NCBI GenBank assembly: GCA_013397865.1
Contig: VZTI01002344.1
Location: forward strand, 672,838 to 736,837
Source of the DNA: Struthidea cinerea
Taxonomy: Eukaryota; Chordata; Aves; Passeriformes; Corcoracidae
DNA length: 64,000 bases
Direction: 5' to 3'
Position 1 is the stretch's first letter, and every line of letters begins with the position of its first letter. A model generated the notes under the pieces. The model was not told where the DNA came from and did no database searches. It worked only from the letters and a program-made list of their open reading frames with translations. A program made the translations under genes and the position numbers. This document shows positions 23,181 through 56,400 of the stretch, one piece after another.

Positions 23181-26100
23181 CTGATGAGAGGTGTTGGGCT
23201 AAGGCAGACACGGATGAGTTATGAGTGAGGAAATAAGAAGGAGTGTCTCAGCCTACTGCGTTTTCGTGTTCTTTGGAAGTTCACATTCCCCAGCTCTTGG
23301 AATAGGACTCTAATTACTTGATTTATATAGAGACCTCTCTAATAGCACAGGTTCAGCTGAGCCAACTGATTTGCAACGTGCACATTTATTAGAGAAGAAA
23401 GGTGAAACTTGGTGAAGTTTTAGCTATTGTTACAGCTGCTTTAAAGAGCAAACTCTTTGTCTACTTGACTGTAATATTTTAGTGGGTTCATTACAGGAGC
23501 ATTTTTATTACAAGCACTACATTTTTTGTGTTTTAGGTATATGGGTATGCAAAACTACGTAAATCTGATTTGAGTATTTCTTAGAACAAGGAAAGGTGGT
23601 GAGACAGCAAGTTAACACACAAAATAAAGTAGAAATAAATGCAAATTCTTGGAGTTGGTACCACAGTGAGTGTCAAATCAGTGTCTCTTCTATCCTTAAT
23701 CCATAAATTTTAAATACACAAGTGTGGGATTTCCACTGAGAGCGTACTGTTCTGGGCATTCTCAAAGAAACAATGCTTATTGTGTTGTCATCAGTAATAA
23801 AGTCTTTGCTATGAATTTACAATGTGCAGATAGAGTACAAGAAAAATTTTGAGCAACAATATAAAGAGACCGAATGGAACTGTCACGGGATTGATGTACT
23901 AGTTACAAAGCTGGCACTATAGTTTGAATTAAGCTCGATGATTATGAAGGGAATTTTGTTGTGTGGAGATCTGAATGAGGGAGGAAAAAAATAGAAATGG
24001 AAGAAAGGCAAAGAGATTAAGTGATACAAATAGAAAAAGTAAACTAAGGCAAAAGGCTTACTGAGGGAAAGAAACTTGGCAAGGTATAGAGCCTAAATCC
24101 TGTTATAATCACAAGTGAAGACAAACACAGATTATAAGACTCTGTCAGCATATGAATCTTGAAATGAGGGTATAGAGATAAAATTTCATGAAGGAGGAGA
24201 CAAAAACCCTCCAGCAGATATATTAGGATGTGTGTATATGCATTTTTCAGGAAGTTTGGAGGATTCAATAAATGTGGGCTTTCAGGCAAAAATAAATAAT
24301 AGCACCTTTAATGGCAGTTCTGTCTGATGTGAGTAGTAGCTTACATCTAGAAATGTCTAAAGCTCCCATTGACAGAGTAGAATTTAAAAATACACGCTAC
24401 CACTGTAAATTATTATAAGCAGATTATCAGTACAGTCAGTGCAATTTTTCTACCTTTGATGCCTCTGATGTACAGCTAGAGGGAGTCTCAAATATTGTAG
24501 GAGCAGTTCAGTGTTTTGAATTTAGCTCACTAATAGTTTCCTGAATAGTCTTTCCACAAGAATTGATTAGGAACCACTCAGCAGCTAATAAAGCTGGTTT
24601 TTACAGCAGGCTGCAAAGGGCCAAATATAAGTTGAATATCCGGCTGTACTATGAATACTTGCCTTGAGAGAGGATTCATGATCTCTAACAGCAGTGGGCT
24701 GCAAAATGTTCCAATGAACTTGTGCTAATCATGGGTCATCTCTCCAAATAATGACCTCAGTGGCCTTTTTCGAGCACATCTGCCTGTCTAGTACTTGGCT
24801 ACATTCAGAGAAAACGGAATGCTTGCTCCTCTGTAATTTTGCAGAACCTGCGATTTTGTCACATTCATTTTGGTATTTTTGTCTAAAGCAGCCGAAGAGC
24901 TTCTGCTTGCACATGCAGCTGAATGGTGATAATTCAGCTTGATTAGACAGCCTAGTATCCTGAGCAGCCGGGTTGTATGGCAGACAAACAGTACTCTGGC
25001 AGAGAAGCATCATCATTTGGTCTCCTTCACAGCTGCAACACATGATTATTCACTCTTTATGCCACAGATGAAAAACCTAACCAGACACAGATGGGGAGCG
25101 AATATTTTTAGAAACAGTATTTCAAAGCATTAACAAGAGGAAGAGAAAAAGTTTTCAGATAAAAGTGTTTTTTTGGAGATAAAATTTTAAATTTTTAAAA
25201 AATTTCTTGTTAAAGTATATTCAATATTACTTTAAAAATGTTTTAATTATTAATAATACTGTTCCCCCAGATATTTTTCTCATATACTTCTATTTCCATG
25301 TTTCTTGTGGTCAAAACCAGTGTAAAATTCAAATTCTTTAATTGAAGTACAAGTAGTTGCTCTAAATTAACATTTTATAGTATTGCACAGTGCTCAAATA
25401 GCTCATTTAAAGGTTCTTGTTGTTTCTGTTTGAATGCTTATTTTAATTTTGTATTATTTCTCCAGCATCTAGTTGTATTTTATGCAAGACTTGCTAGGGA
25501 AATGGAAAAATAGCTCTCATAGATCTTAGAAAGCTTTTTGGTAAGCTAGCAATGGCTTTTCCAATATCCTAAGCATCCCCACAATTAACTCACCAGTTGG
25601 CTCTTTTCGGTTATCATAGTTTTCCTCCAAGAGGAAATGCTCCTTCTCCTCCAACTTAGTGTCAGAGAAGGATCAGTTCTGCTTTGGAAGCTGTGTTTGT
25701 GATAAAGATATTTTTATGAAGAAAGGAATTATTACTCTGGTTTTCTTGAATATCAAGTCTGCAAGTCTGATGAGTGCAGATGTCTTTAATCTCTTTTTAA
25801 TTCCAAGCCATTGCTGGAGAGTGATCATCAGTACTGAGCAGAGAAGTCCTGAGTTTCTAGCTGAGCGAGAAGGGACCTTAATTGTGTCAGTGTTGGGTGT
25901 TGTTCTAGTCTTCTGAGAGCTGCCTTCAATGTCTTCAGCTTCCATCCTAAAATTTCAATATGGATGCAGATGGAGTTATATGAGTCTAATTTAGTGAGTA
26001 TTACATTAAGTCCTACAGGAAATAAATCATTCCAGTACAATTTTAGAAACAAAATGTCTTCTTAATTTGTTTTATAGCTTTGACTTATCCTAACCCTAAG

Positions 26101-27339
26101 TGAATGAAAAATATTTGACATGATCCTCAAAGAACAGTAACTAAAAGTAGGATTAGAGATTTTTAAAAGTATGAAAGGTAACTCTCTGTTAATTTTTGGC
26201 ACTGACTGATGTATTTATCTTGTTCATGAACTGGGAAGAAGAATTGGGAAGAAGTACTTTGTGATGTTTTTTAAGCAGGAGCTTCTTTCTGTTTGACTCC
26301 AAAGAGACATTGTAGGCCATGATGTCACCAGACTTTTCACTTCCACAGTGATTGCTAGTGTTGGTAACACTGACTATGTTTAGATTTAATTTTGAAAATT
26401 CAGGTCTGTAAGAAGCTCATCACTTTCAACTATTTCTGGTTTCAGAGAGGAGGAAGCTCTAAACAATTTCAAATTATTTAGTGATATTTGGCATGTTGTA
26501 CTGCATTTCAATATGGTTAAAAAACCCCCTTCTCTTCATTCTTGATCTGCCTCATTTCACCATATCTATTTTGGGAAAGTCATGATGATATTTCCTGATT
26601 TTTGAGTGATTGAAACAGTCGACATATGTTAAATTATGCTAAAACTTAAAATTCTAATTTTCTTACTGTTGGTTGAATTTGGATTTAATTTCTGTGTTTA
26701 GATGCACTGGGTAAATTTACCATGGTGTCTCAGGTACTGAATTATCTTTTATTTTGCATTTTGAGTGTTATCTATACAGTGCAGTTGTTATTAGTTACTA
26801 TTCATTGTTTTACAGTAGGAATTAAAATCCACAGTTAAAATCTTGAAACTCTTCTGTACTGGAATTCTGCAAAGACACGATTAAATACAACTTATTCCCA
26901 ATAAAGATTCATAAGCTAAAATCAAGGTATCACTGTGGGGGAAAGCAAGAAGAAAGAACAGGAGCAGAAAAATAAGTGAAACCACAGAAGAACATGGTTA
27001 ATTATTATGTTCTAAACAGGATGGAAGTATAAATGCAATTCCTGGTATGCACAGGAATGTTCAACTGGCAGCGTTTCGTTTACACAGGAAAAAATAGTGA
27101 GAAATGTGTGTGTATATATATGTAATTTTCAATTTCCTTCAGTACTGTAGTCTCTTTCACAGTAATGTATTTCACCCGTTACATTTGTTACTGAGTTTCC
27201 ACTGATGATGTTTCCAGATAAATTAAGAAGTAGCTACAGATGGGTAAGGCCCTATAACCCAGTGCACCTTTTGTTCAGACACCACACAGGAGCTGTGTCT
27301 GCATAACTGAATGTGTGACATTTGTTTGTGAAGTAATCA
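23181..27339. other. Intergenic DNA downstream of SPI1
   Basis: AT-rich sequence with no gene, RNA gene or repeat family that I can support. The open frames at 24729-25043 and 25659-26052 lie in overlapping frames on both strands without recognisable domains. Confidence 0.65.
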
Positions 27340-27345
27340 TTTATT
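27340..27345 (-). terminator. SPI1: SPI1 poly(A) signal AATAAA (best candidate)
   Basis: AATAAA on the minus strand about 575 nt past the SPI1 stop codon, followed about 50 nt later by a GT-rich stretch (CTCCTGTGTGGTGTCTG) of the kind found downstream of cleavage sites. A second AATAAA is at 27382-27377. Which one is used is not determined. Confidence 0.55.
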
Positions 27346-27916
27346 ATGCAAACATCAAAACTTCATTATATCTAATTTTATTAAATATGTACATGTTATT
27401 ACTATTTAAAAGAACGAGTATCATTCCAAGATCTGCAAACTTCTCTCTAGCTCTGAGAGCTGCGGCAGAGCCTGTATTAATGCTAGTTTAAAAGCTGGAA
27501 GCTAACGCGGTGTCACTGTGAGTGACACAGCACCACCTCTGGAGGCAAAACTTCATCGGCTGTACTCTTTAGTTACAATACAATAAAAAAAANNNNNNNN
27601 NNNNNNNNNNNNNNNNNNNNNNNNNNNNNNNNNNNNNNNNNNNNNNNNNNNAAAAATCTTTCCTGACAACAATATATTTGTACATTGTTTAAATTTCCCA
27701 ACTCTGTCCAACTGGGAGGATGGAAGCAAAGAATTCTGTCATGATTAGGATTCTCAGATGCTGAAGAAGGGAATTCGTACCAGAAACATCTGATGATAAA
27801 GGCTGTTTAAAGGCAGAGAAGGGGGCACAGGAAGCAAAGAGAAAGATGGGTCCATCTCCTCTGCTGGTATCCAGCCAGGAGCTTTTAATATTTTTCTTGC
27901 TTAGGGTCCCATGGCC
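27346..27916 (-). other. SPI1: SPI1 3' UTR
   Basis: Runs from the stop codon toward the AATAAA candidates. It is interrupted by a 59-base run of N (27593-27651) flanked by poly-A on both sides of the plus strand, so its true length is unknown. Confidence 0.6.
27593..27651. other. Assembly gap (59 N)
   Basis: Run of N inside the SPI1 3' UTR between AATAAAAAAAA and AAAAATCTTTCC on the plus strand. The missing piece is probably an A-rich or low-complexity tract. Confidence 0.99.
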
Positions 27917-46997
<19,081 letters not shown>

Positions 46998-47400
46998 TCA
47001 GCCAACTTCTGAGTGAATTTTTCTTAATTCAGTTTTCAAACATCCAGAATAACTGACTTGCAAAAAATCATATTAAAAAAAGGGGGAAAAAAGGAAAAAT
47101 AAAGAAAAAATAAAAGGAAAAAAAACAAGAAAAAAAAAGAGATCCTCGGACTCCGTAAAGTCCCTTGGCAGTGGTGGATCTCAGGATAGGAGGACCCTAA
47201 CAAGTTTTCATAGTTTGCCCTAATAGGTTCTGAGGTGAACTTCTTCCCGAGTTGTACGCGAAGTTCCTGATTTTATCAAATGTCTGTAGAAGGCAGATAG
47301 CCCTTGGGTCTATCAGCACGCTGTGACATCACACTTTAGCCAGTTTGCATAAATCTCGTTTCAGGGAGCTGTGGCGCTGTAGCAGGAAGTCTGCCCCAGT
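46998..47400 (-). promoter_or_regulatory. SPI1: SPI1 5' UTR and candidate proximal promoter
   Basis: No good TATA box. On the minus strand: a one-mismatch octamer ATGCAAAC (47350-47343), GATA motifs TGATAG (47315-47310) and TGATAA (47278-47273), and an ETS core CAGGAA (47269-47264). On the plus strand: CRE-like TGACATCA (47324-47331) and a further ETS core AGGAAGT (47384-47390). Mammalian SPI1 promoters are TATA-less, with octamer and ETS autoregulatory sites, so the set fits. The transcription start is not determined. Confidence 0.45.
47075..47141. repeat. Polypurine/polypyrimidine tract beside SPI1 exon 1
   Basis: The plus strand is almost only A and G; the minus strand is a 65-nt pyrimidine-rich tract leading to TTTTTGCAAG and AAGTCAG about 50-70 nt before the ATG. 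It could be a splice-acceptor tract for a 5' UTR intron or promoter low-complexity DNA. Confidence 0.6.
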
Positions 47401-50400
47401 CATGGACAGGTGCTTTGCTGTATAATCAGCAGCCCAGAGCCTGGGCCTGCTACCAACAAACAAGCATGTAGGTGCAGCACTCGGGGGAAGGCTGTGTGCT
47501 TCCCACTGTACATGAGCCATAACGATGGTGCCGCTCTCAGGTTTAATGATAGATCATAAAGACACAGTCCTGGCAACTTCTGTGAGGCCAGAGCAGTGGC
47601 ATAGACCTGCGCTAATAATAATCTCGTGTTGAAATTACGTGGCAATGCTTAGCAGGTAGGAAAAAAAGAGTATGCAGTTCCAAATACACAGCCTAAGTTT
47701 ATACAAAACACTGAAGTTATGCCCATGAGACTTTCGTCATCAGCTTTGCACGAGAGTAAATGATTCAGTGAAAGATACTTTGTCCTCTTATTTGTTTCTT
47801 GTGAACTCTTTTCTTTTATAATTCCTGCAAGGAGAAAGTGAGGGGGGGGAAAGGAGAAAGTATTACATGTGCCTCACAAATGACTTCCTTCAGGTCCTGA
47901 GTGCCTTTAGCCATGAATAGAGAACAAGAGTTATAGACTCCTATGTAAAGAGTCAGGTACAGAAATACCTTGTAGAGATTTTGTGGTAGCTCTGCTCACT
48001 TGATGTTCTCCTCTCTGTTTATCCCACTGTTCTACTTCCATTTGGCTGCACTTAACAAATGCCTGTCATGGAGGTTCTGGCAGCGGCAGAAGCAAGTGGG
48101 GCATGGGGCAGGATGTAGGGGATGGGGCCTGGCTACAAGGGGAGAACACTCTCATTCTGCAAAATGCCTTCTTGCCTTGCAGTTAGTTACTAATGTCTTG
48201 GAAAAGTGAAGTTTCTTTGTCTGGTTTGTTCCCCTTCAGTCTATGCCCATGTGCCACAGGTTCTGCTTTTGAAAGCAGCCTGTTCACCACTCACCTGGAT
48301 CTGTGTGCAAGGGGGAATTTCAGCCACTCCAGACTTCCTCCCTTGTACACTGGTAAAACCAGAGGCCACTCAGAAGTTCCTCTCATTCCCCACCCTCAGG
48401 AACTCAACAAGCAAACCATATTAGCAATGGGATAACATCAAGAATGTGATGGGAGATTAACTCTTGAAGCCTCAAACTGAATTTCATCAGCATTAGTTGA
48501 TTCATAAGCATTTCATTCTTGTTTAATTCGTACCATGAACTCTTGACTTCAGCCTAGGAGTAAGCAAGCTGCTTAACAGTCCACCTCTGTTTCTGAGGTG
48601 GTTCTCAAGACTCTCCCTGTATACCAGCCTGGAAGTGATCAAACCACCTGGGGGAAAAGGAGAGAAGCAAAGTACCGCCCTGATGATAAAATTCAGTGCA
48701 AACAGAGGAGAAGGGAGTGAACACACAAATCTTACAGTGGGTAATTGAATAATAGGCGATAAAAGCAATTGTGGAAATTGTGTGTCTATTAACAAGACTA
48801 TTCAGAACAAAGAAGATATGCTATCTGATTCACTGCACACTGAAAGATAGCTTAAACAGCTTCTGCAAGATTTAAAAATGTGTTTTACACAGAGAGGCTT
48901 CTATGAAAGTGGAATGAAACGATATTCCATAGGCTGGAGGATATTTCTGTACTGTCTTTTAGCACAGGAAATTACCTAAAAAGGACAGATATCTTGCACC
49001 AGCCTAACTGCACTCAGGGAATGCTAGATTGTCAGCATTATCAACCAGGTCCAAACATACAGTAATTGTAAGTGCACCAAGGTAATTAATATAAAGAATT
49101 AAATTGATTCTCTGTATGCTGAATTAAAATTAAATAATATGCCATAAGGTTTCAGGACCAGCAGACCAGCAACTGAATAAGCTTCCTAGGAAGGAGGGTA
49201 TCTCCATAAATGGAAATGCTAGAAGTGAAATAAAACACTTGTTTACTCTATCATATTTGTACAGGGGCATCACTGGTAACAACCTTGCTAAAGCTCAACA
49301 CAGATCTCACAATTGCATATAACTGATACTTTATCCTATGTTTGTAAACACAGAATCTTCTCACCCCTAAAGCAAGGCCTACTAGAGATGATACTTTTGC
49401 CCCAGATCCTTGCAGTTGCCTTATTAGATGACTTACATGCAGAAAATAAATGAAATTACAAAACAGTTGCGTAGTAGCGAACTGATTTCCAGAGGTGTGT
49501 GATGTGAACTGCTACTCACAGAATGGATTCTGACCTCCAAAAAGACTTTTGAAGTAGGGTAGGGATCCTTCCCCATGATGGAAATTTTGAGAACTAGAGA
49601 AAAAACTGCTGCATTGAAAGATTAAGTTTTTGAAATATTATTTCTGCTAACATTTAACATTCATATTAATCTCTTCCCTCTAAGCATCACCTCACTGTGT
49701 GCAGTTTTTTGAAACATTTCTTCCCCTAGCTGTAGCCATTTATTCTTTGAGCTATTTCTAACCACAAACTACCAAAGCAAAAGGGTTTCATCTAGCAGCC
49801 ACATCACAGAGAGGTCTCGTCACCTCAAACCTTGTTTGGTGCTTAGAAGGTAATTTTCCCCCCTACTAAAACCACAGACAACATCACTCATTCTGAAGTG
49901 AAGTCCTTTAATCAGAAACAGGTATTTACACAGATTCTGCTACTGAGGTTTCTTGTAACAGAAGGAAAATACTTCTAAGCAAGGGATTCCCTCGTGTGTT
50001 CCATATTCTTCACAGCACTATGTTTTCCATGGAACTTGTTTTTATCTAGACCTAATATGGCTCGTAGGTCTTGCATACCTTCCTTTAACATTGACTATCT
50101 ATTGAGATGACATGGGTCTCTGACTGTGGAACCCGTGGGGGTCTGGAGGACAGTCCTTTGTACATAACTGCTTGTTGTACGACTGCTACTGAGGTGAAGA
50201 TATGAGTTGAAATATCTTTGTTGCATATGTTGATATGAGAGAGTAGGAAAAATATACTCTCATATATAATATGGGAGAGTAGGAAAACAGCTGCTGCAAA
50301 TTCTGGCCAAAAAGAACTTGTTACCACTTTTTCTCATGTGGACCTGCACCTTAGGAACTTTAACAATCTGGCAATAGACTCCCCTGAAATATGTGCTCCC

Positions 50401-53400
50401 ATTTCCACTGTGACAGGTTATCACTCACTGATGTTCCCTTGTGATACCCACAGGTTTATTGCCATGGCTATATTTGAATAAAGACTTTTCCTCACCATGT
50501 GGGTATCCCTTCCCAGAATTAATGCAGTTCCTACTTGCCAAAAACTGCTTTTGACTGTTCAGCTTTCATGAGTTCCTGAGTTTCATGTAACAGCATCTGT
50601 ACAAAGACTTTTGCTAGTGGAAAATGTCATTAAAATGTCATTAAAACATCAGTTTTAACTAACTTCAATATATTGGCAAAGATTTTCAAACATAGACTAG
50701 ACTACATCCATATCAGAATGAAGATAACCACTTTCATTTGGAGGAAGAGAAAACTTCATGGATATTTTAAGAATAATTATGATATGCAATCACTTACAGA
50801 AATGAAAAGCACTTAATTTTTCATTTGATTCGTAACTTTTAAACTCTCCATAGAACAGAATTCAGCAAAGAAGAAAATCTCTCTTTGGCAATTTATATGG
50901 CTTTAAGATCTGTTTACATCTCAGCTGCATTTTATTATTTACTGTATTTGGGAAAATGTGTGGGTTTTAAGGCATTTTCAAATAAGATTTTATGACAGTT
51001 TTCAATTATCTTCTGCATTCAGTGGGCAACAGATTTTCAATTTACATATTTCTGCTCGCTTATTGTCCTCCAATTTCTCAAAACCTTTTTTATCATTTCA
51101 AGCAATTAACATGGAAGAGTACTTTAATACCATCTACTTTTGAAGTCTACATCCAGTGTACATCCTGCCTACAGTCAGCAGCACCAGTAAGATGAAGGTA
51201 GTATTGTCTAATATCCCTTCATAAAGAAACTACAGTCCAACAGAGGTTACCTTCCCTCTCATGTCCACACCGCCCTCCCCCACGCCCAAAAAAATCAGAT
51301 ACTTTAATGGTAAAAATTAAGCTATCAGGTTAAGGTGAATCTGTAATAGGGCTCAAGAAGAGCATATTTGTAGAGAAAAATACTTGCTGCTGATGGAGGC
51401 TCAATACACCCTGTATTTCTTTTGACAGGGTGTCACTTCAGACTGATTCTAGTCTGATGCCATGGACTGAATTCCCATTTGCAGCTGGAGACCTCAGCTA
51501 CATCTTCAGTTTAATATGAAAATAATCCAGTTTATGCATCCTAATAGTGCTGTGTGGTGCAAAGTGTAGTAAGTGGGAAGGATCAGGATATTGGTTTTAG
51601 AAGTGGTCTTATGATCTGAACTAAATTGTTGATCTACATTCACCATTGGAGAGGATTCTTACCGTGAGTCTGTAGTGACCTCGGCCAAGCTGTGTCAGAG
51701 ATATCTTTGCTGTGTGGAGCTTGATTTGGATATTTAGGCAGCAGTTCTTTCCTGAGAGTTCAGCTGTATTTAGCTGTGTCTAGTCTTGCTGTCCTAATAT
51801 AAATAATACTTTCCAGACTTGCATCTTATTAGTATTATACCTCTTAGCAATCTCGCAGAATTCTAAAGAGAACAATGTTATTCACAAATAAATGTGCTTA
51901 AGTAACTCGAGGGTTTGCTCTCTGCCACCACTTTGACAAGGACTTTGTGCCTGGAATGTTGCACAGACAGAGGCACTAAAGTACTAGGAGCCAGTGCTCT
52001 TCATGCATCTTCACCACAGACATTTGTCTGATTAAGAGCTGAAGCATGTATGCAAGCCCTAGGTCACAGCTTTTTGTGTGACTAGACAGGTGTGTATGAC
52101 ACACTCAGGAGGATATTATCTGTAGAAACTTTTTCCTTACAGAAGTAATGACTAATTAGAAAAAATGTGTTTGAATTAATCACAATTAATTCTTTTATAA
52201 CATTGGACCATCTTTACTAAATAAGTCACATGCAGTTAGATTATTCAGCCTTCATTTGTATTTTCTTGCCTGTGTTTTTTTTAAGGTGTCTTGAAATCTG
52301 CAGGGTTTGGTAAAAAGCTGAAATCTCTGCCTAATCTGGTAGAAAAAATTCACAGCCTAGAGATAAATAGCTCCATTTTAAGCTGTACCTTTCTTTAGCA
52401 GCAAAGTTTGCTTACTGCTTTGACAAATGCTATGTCAGCCAGGTAAAGACTACAGGCCCATTGAAGGTGCTGATAAATTTTTGTTTGGTTGCAGTTGTTT
52501 TGTTCTATTTTTTCAGTACTATGTTTTTTGCAAAGTTGTTCTGCTAACAATATATGGGTTGATATTTTATTTCCTCCCTCCTCTTGTTCTCATGACTGTA
52601 GCTATTGGGCCTCTAATGTTGCAATCTTTTCATTTTAATGCAAGCAATTTTCTGTACCTACAGTACAGTAGGTACTGTACTGAAATCTATTTAGTTATCT
52701 TTTTTTTTTTTTGTGCCAGAGGTATTACATCAAACACTAAACAATTACATTACATATTACACATTAAAGAAACAAATATTACGGGGGAATAGTTCCATGA
52801 AGTGTCTTAAAAGGACACCAAAATTTGGTTTTGATGTGATAATTTAAAGGAAAATAGTGGAAAAATACAACAGAAAGTATTGGAACAGTAGTTCGATCTC
52901 CCCCTTACAATGGAGAAAGGAGAGAAAGAGAAAAGAGAGTCTGAAGCCAGGAACACCAGAGAGAAGGAGATTGTTGTTGTTCAGGTCATTCGTGGGCAAG
53001 AGTTTAAGCAATGAAAGGAAAGTGAAAAATTTTGTTCTTACAGGTGTTCTGCAAGAGGAAGCTGCACATCCTTGATAAAGCCTGGTTGTGTAGATTGGCA
53101 TAATGTCAGAGACAACCCTCAAGGACAGCAAGCCTAACAGTAGGCCTGACAGTAGCTTTGCTAATAGAAGGAGGTAGAAGGAAAACGGAGAGGTTTTGTT
53201 TTGACCATATTATATTAGCAGTAGCATCTTAAAGAATGTTACAGAAGAATAAGCTAAGAGATAAGTATCTTGGAAAATGAGAAAAATGAAATTATCTTCC
53301 TGTTTTAGGAGAAGAGAGAGTCACAAATCTGAACAAATTAACCATGTGGACAGCCTAAGGATTCCTAAGGATTTCAGTGCAGTGACAGTTGGGTGCAGAG

Positions 53401-56400
53401 GAACAGAATGCTTTGAATGCCAAGTGCTTGTATATGGCTGAGAGGGAAAAAGGGAAAGAGGAACTTGGGGGGGTATCTTCATTTGTAGCACTGGATCAAT
53501 TCACAATAACTACCAGAAGGAGTTAAACATTTTCTGGGGTTAAAGTGAATCAGAATCTGCACACCATGTGCTGGAAATTCCCTAAATGATTTCAGTGGTC
53601 ATTAAGAAAAGGGAAATGGTTCTTTTCTGAGTAGGAGATTATAAGAGACAGAGGAGTAGACACCAAAACAGAGCCATGGCTGAGTATTTATAACTCAGCT
53701 GACTGTCCCCAGATTGCAGGACTCCTGCCAGCTGAGAAGGGGACAGACTTTCCCAATGGCTTTTTCTGTTGAGTGGGGGTCTTGCTGGTAACCACTGTGA
53801 CCCTCTGTGACTGATAACACAAGAGGCTGAGATAGTTACAGTTCTACTAGAAATACTATGTGCAGTTATGTACAGCATGGGCAAACACAGGTAAAGCTGC
53901 TGATAAAATATGCTCTGCTGATGAATGGAGCTTCAACTCTTCTGCAGTCACCTTATTCCCACTCCCATGCCCCTGGGCTTACTCAGGTTTCTTGTCTCTT
54001 CAGTCACAGACCTCAACTATATACAAAGCCTTTAAAATTTATTAAAGTGCTGGACTGTGTATTTTAAACAGTGATGCAATTTAACATAGTGTACAGTTGC
54101 TGTTAGCGATGTTGTTTTCCTTTAATGCAGTAATACAGAATAAACTTAGTTTAACCAGTAAAAGGCTTGTGTTTAGACCTATATTTTCCAATCAGTATTT
54201 AGTGATTTTTCAACTCGTGGTCTGTAGGCCTCTGCAAGTCAATGAAGCATTTCTGAGGGATCTGAGAAAAATTTTTAAAAATAACCCTCTTATCAGTGGT
54301 CTTAGGCTGACCATGTAAAATGCATGCATGTTTGCACCTACTTATATGAAATTTAAAGATCTACAAGTAAAAATATTTTTTTAACTCTGTGACCTAGAGG
54401 TACATCTTTATTTTATCTTCTTTGTATGCCTTTTCTTCTGAAAAGACCATTTGTCTCCAGCCAAGATCTTGCCATCATCTCCCAGTCCCTAATGGGCTGT
54501 AGGATTTCTACTGTGGTGAGAAAAACTACAACATGTCTGTCCCAACAGCTTCTCCACTAAACCAATGGCAAAGTTTGCCACTGGAGTAGCAGGCAGAGTA
54601 CAAAGACTTCAGGAGTGCTGGTGCTGTTTATCTCACTGCCCCAGCCCATGGTGTTTCCTCAGTCCTGCTCCTGCTCCTTCCCCTGGCTTCTGCCTGCTTT
54701 CCTAACAATCTCTCCTTGATGCCATGACTAAATAAAGTTTTTCACTGTTTCATTCCTAATCATTCCTGTAATCTTAATCTTTATGAACAGCACTCTACTC
54801 ACCTATTCACCCTGTCTCTGGTGGAGACTGAGGTGTCTGGTGTCTGAGGAATTTCAGAAGATTCCTCAAAAAAGATCTTAATATTGCTTTTTGTTCCACA
54901 ACTATTGTTCTGGTCATGCCATCACTTTGCTTGCTCAGTGCAGATTTCTGTCAACCTAGAATGACCCAGCACTACTGCCCACCCTGCCACAGTTTAACCT
55001 TCCAGAGGCTGTCACTGTGCAGAAGTTTTTTACTATGTATTTAGGAGATTGCATTTCCACTTTTACCTTATGCTACATAACTCTGTACATTTAGTGGAAA
55101 ATTCTGCTTTAAACAGAAGTTTTTTTTAATATACAGAGCATTTTGAGTGTTTTGGAATCAAAATTATGGTGGTGGGCACAGAATTTAGAGCAAATCCGGC
55201 CTGCAATGAAACACAAACCCACAGCAGTAGCTGTGGGACTGAGCTCACCATGTAGTTTCCAAACAAGCTGACAGCAGTAGGAATCGTGGTTTATAAAAAG
55301 CTGCCAGCAGTGCTGAGCTGGTGAAGAGAAAGAGGAAGCTACAACGGGAAAGAGAAAAACAGCACAACCAAAGGCAACTTCACTTCTCTGCCTTTACTGT
55401 TTTTAAATAGATTTGGCTCTAAATTGCTAAATTGAGGGTGCTGTGAAATCTTACAAACTGATCCTCACAATATTTACCCTTTTCTGAATACCACCTGCAA
55501 ATCACACCCAAATTCTAGGGGACTCCTCTGTGCATATGTGTGAGAATCTGTGTAGCTATGTAAATAGGAATACACACCATGTTACTGAAGCTATTGCTCA
55601 ACAGCATGCCAGTAAATAGAAGTTTACTTGAATAGCTTTTGCCATTTTAGTCCCCCTTTGCACGATATGCTGAGCTGTTCTCCTGAGATTGTTTCCTGAT
55701 GTTTACCTCCTCTTCATTCTGTGGATTAACTTGATTATTCTTCTTGTTCTATGAAAAGTGAAAAACTGCTTCTCATCCTCAAACCAGTAGTATCAGAAAA
55801 TCATCTAAGGCACTGCATTGCCTTGCATTGGATGTGAGGACTATGGGAAGGTGGTCTTGAAGAGCTCAGCTGGAGAGTGGGGCGCAGGCTGACTACTTCC
55901 ACTTTGGTTACTGCTAGTGCTAAGCTAGGTGATGGAAGATATGCTGCATCGAAGTGGGAGAGTAAAAGGTAAACTCAGAAAGACAAGAAATAATGTGAGA
56001 AAGGCTGATGATTAAAATTAGTTGCATTAGAGACTCCTTTATTTTGTGTCATTCTGGGTTCATATCTTTGATTCTGTGTATTTTAGTTGAGATGGGATTG
56101 ACTTTTTGTAGACCTAGTCAAAAGAAAACATTGCAGAGGGGAGGACTTTAGGGGCTTTGCAGGTGAACTGCATTTTGTGTTACACTGTACAGTTCTTGAA
56201 AGAAGGACCTGGCAGGGTCTCTCTGCATGTTCATTTGCTCTGCAAGATTCACTTGCTCCGCATCTGAACACAAAGAATCTAAATGAAAGCCATACAAAGA
56301 TGTCAGAATCCATTTTAGTGGCTGTGCTAGTCCGAGGGAGAGGGCTGCCATTGGCATACCCTGGAAGAATTGAACATGATCCGTGAGGATAAACTGAGGA

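Noticed and set aside
52427..52792. 121-codon hydrophobic plus-strand frame resembling a membrane protein
   Set aside because: T-rich DNA gives Phe/Leu/Ile-rich translation; no family recognised and no splice context.
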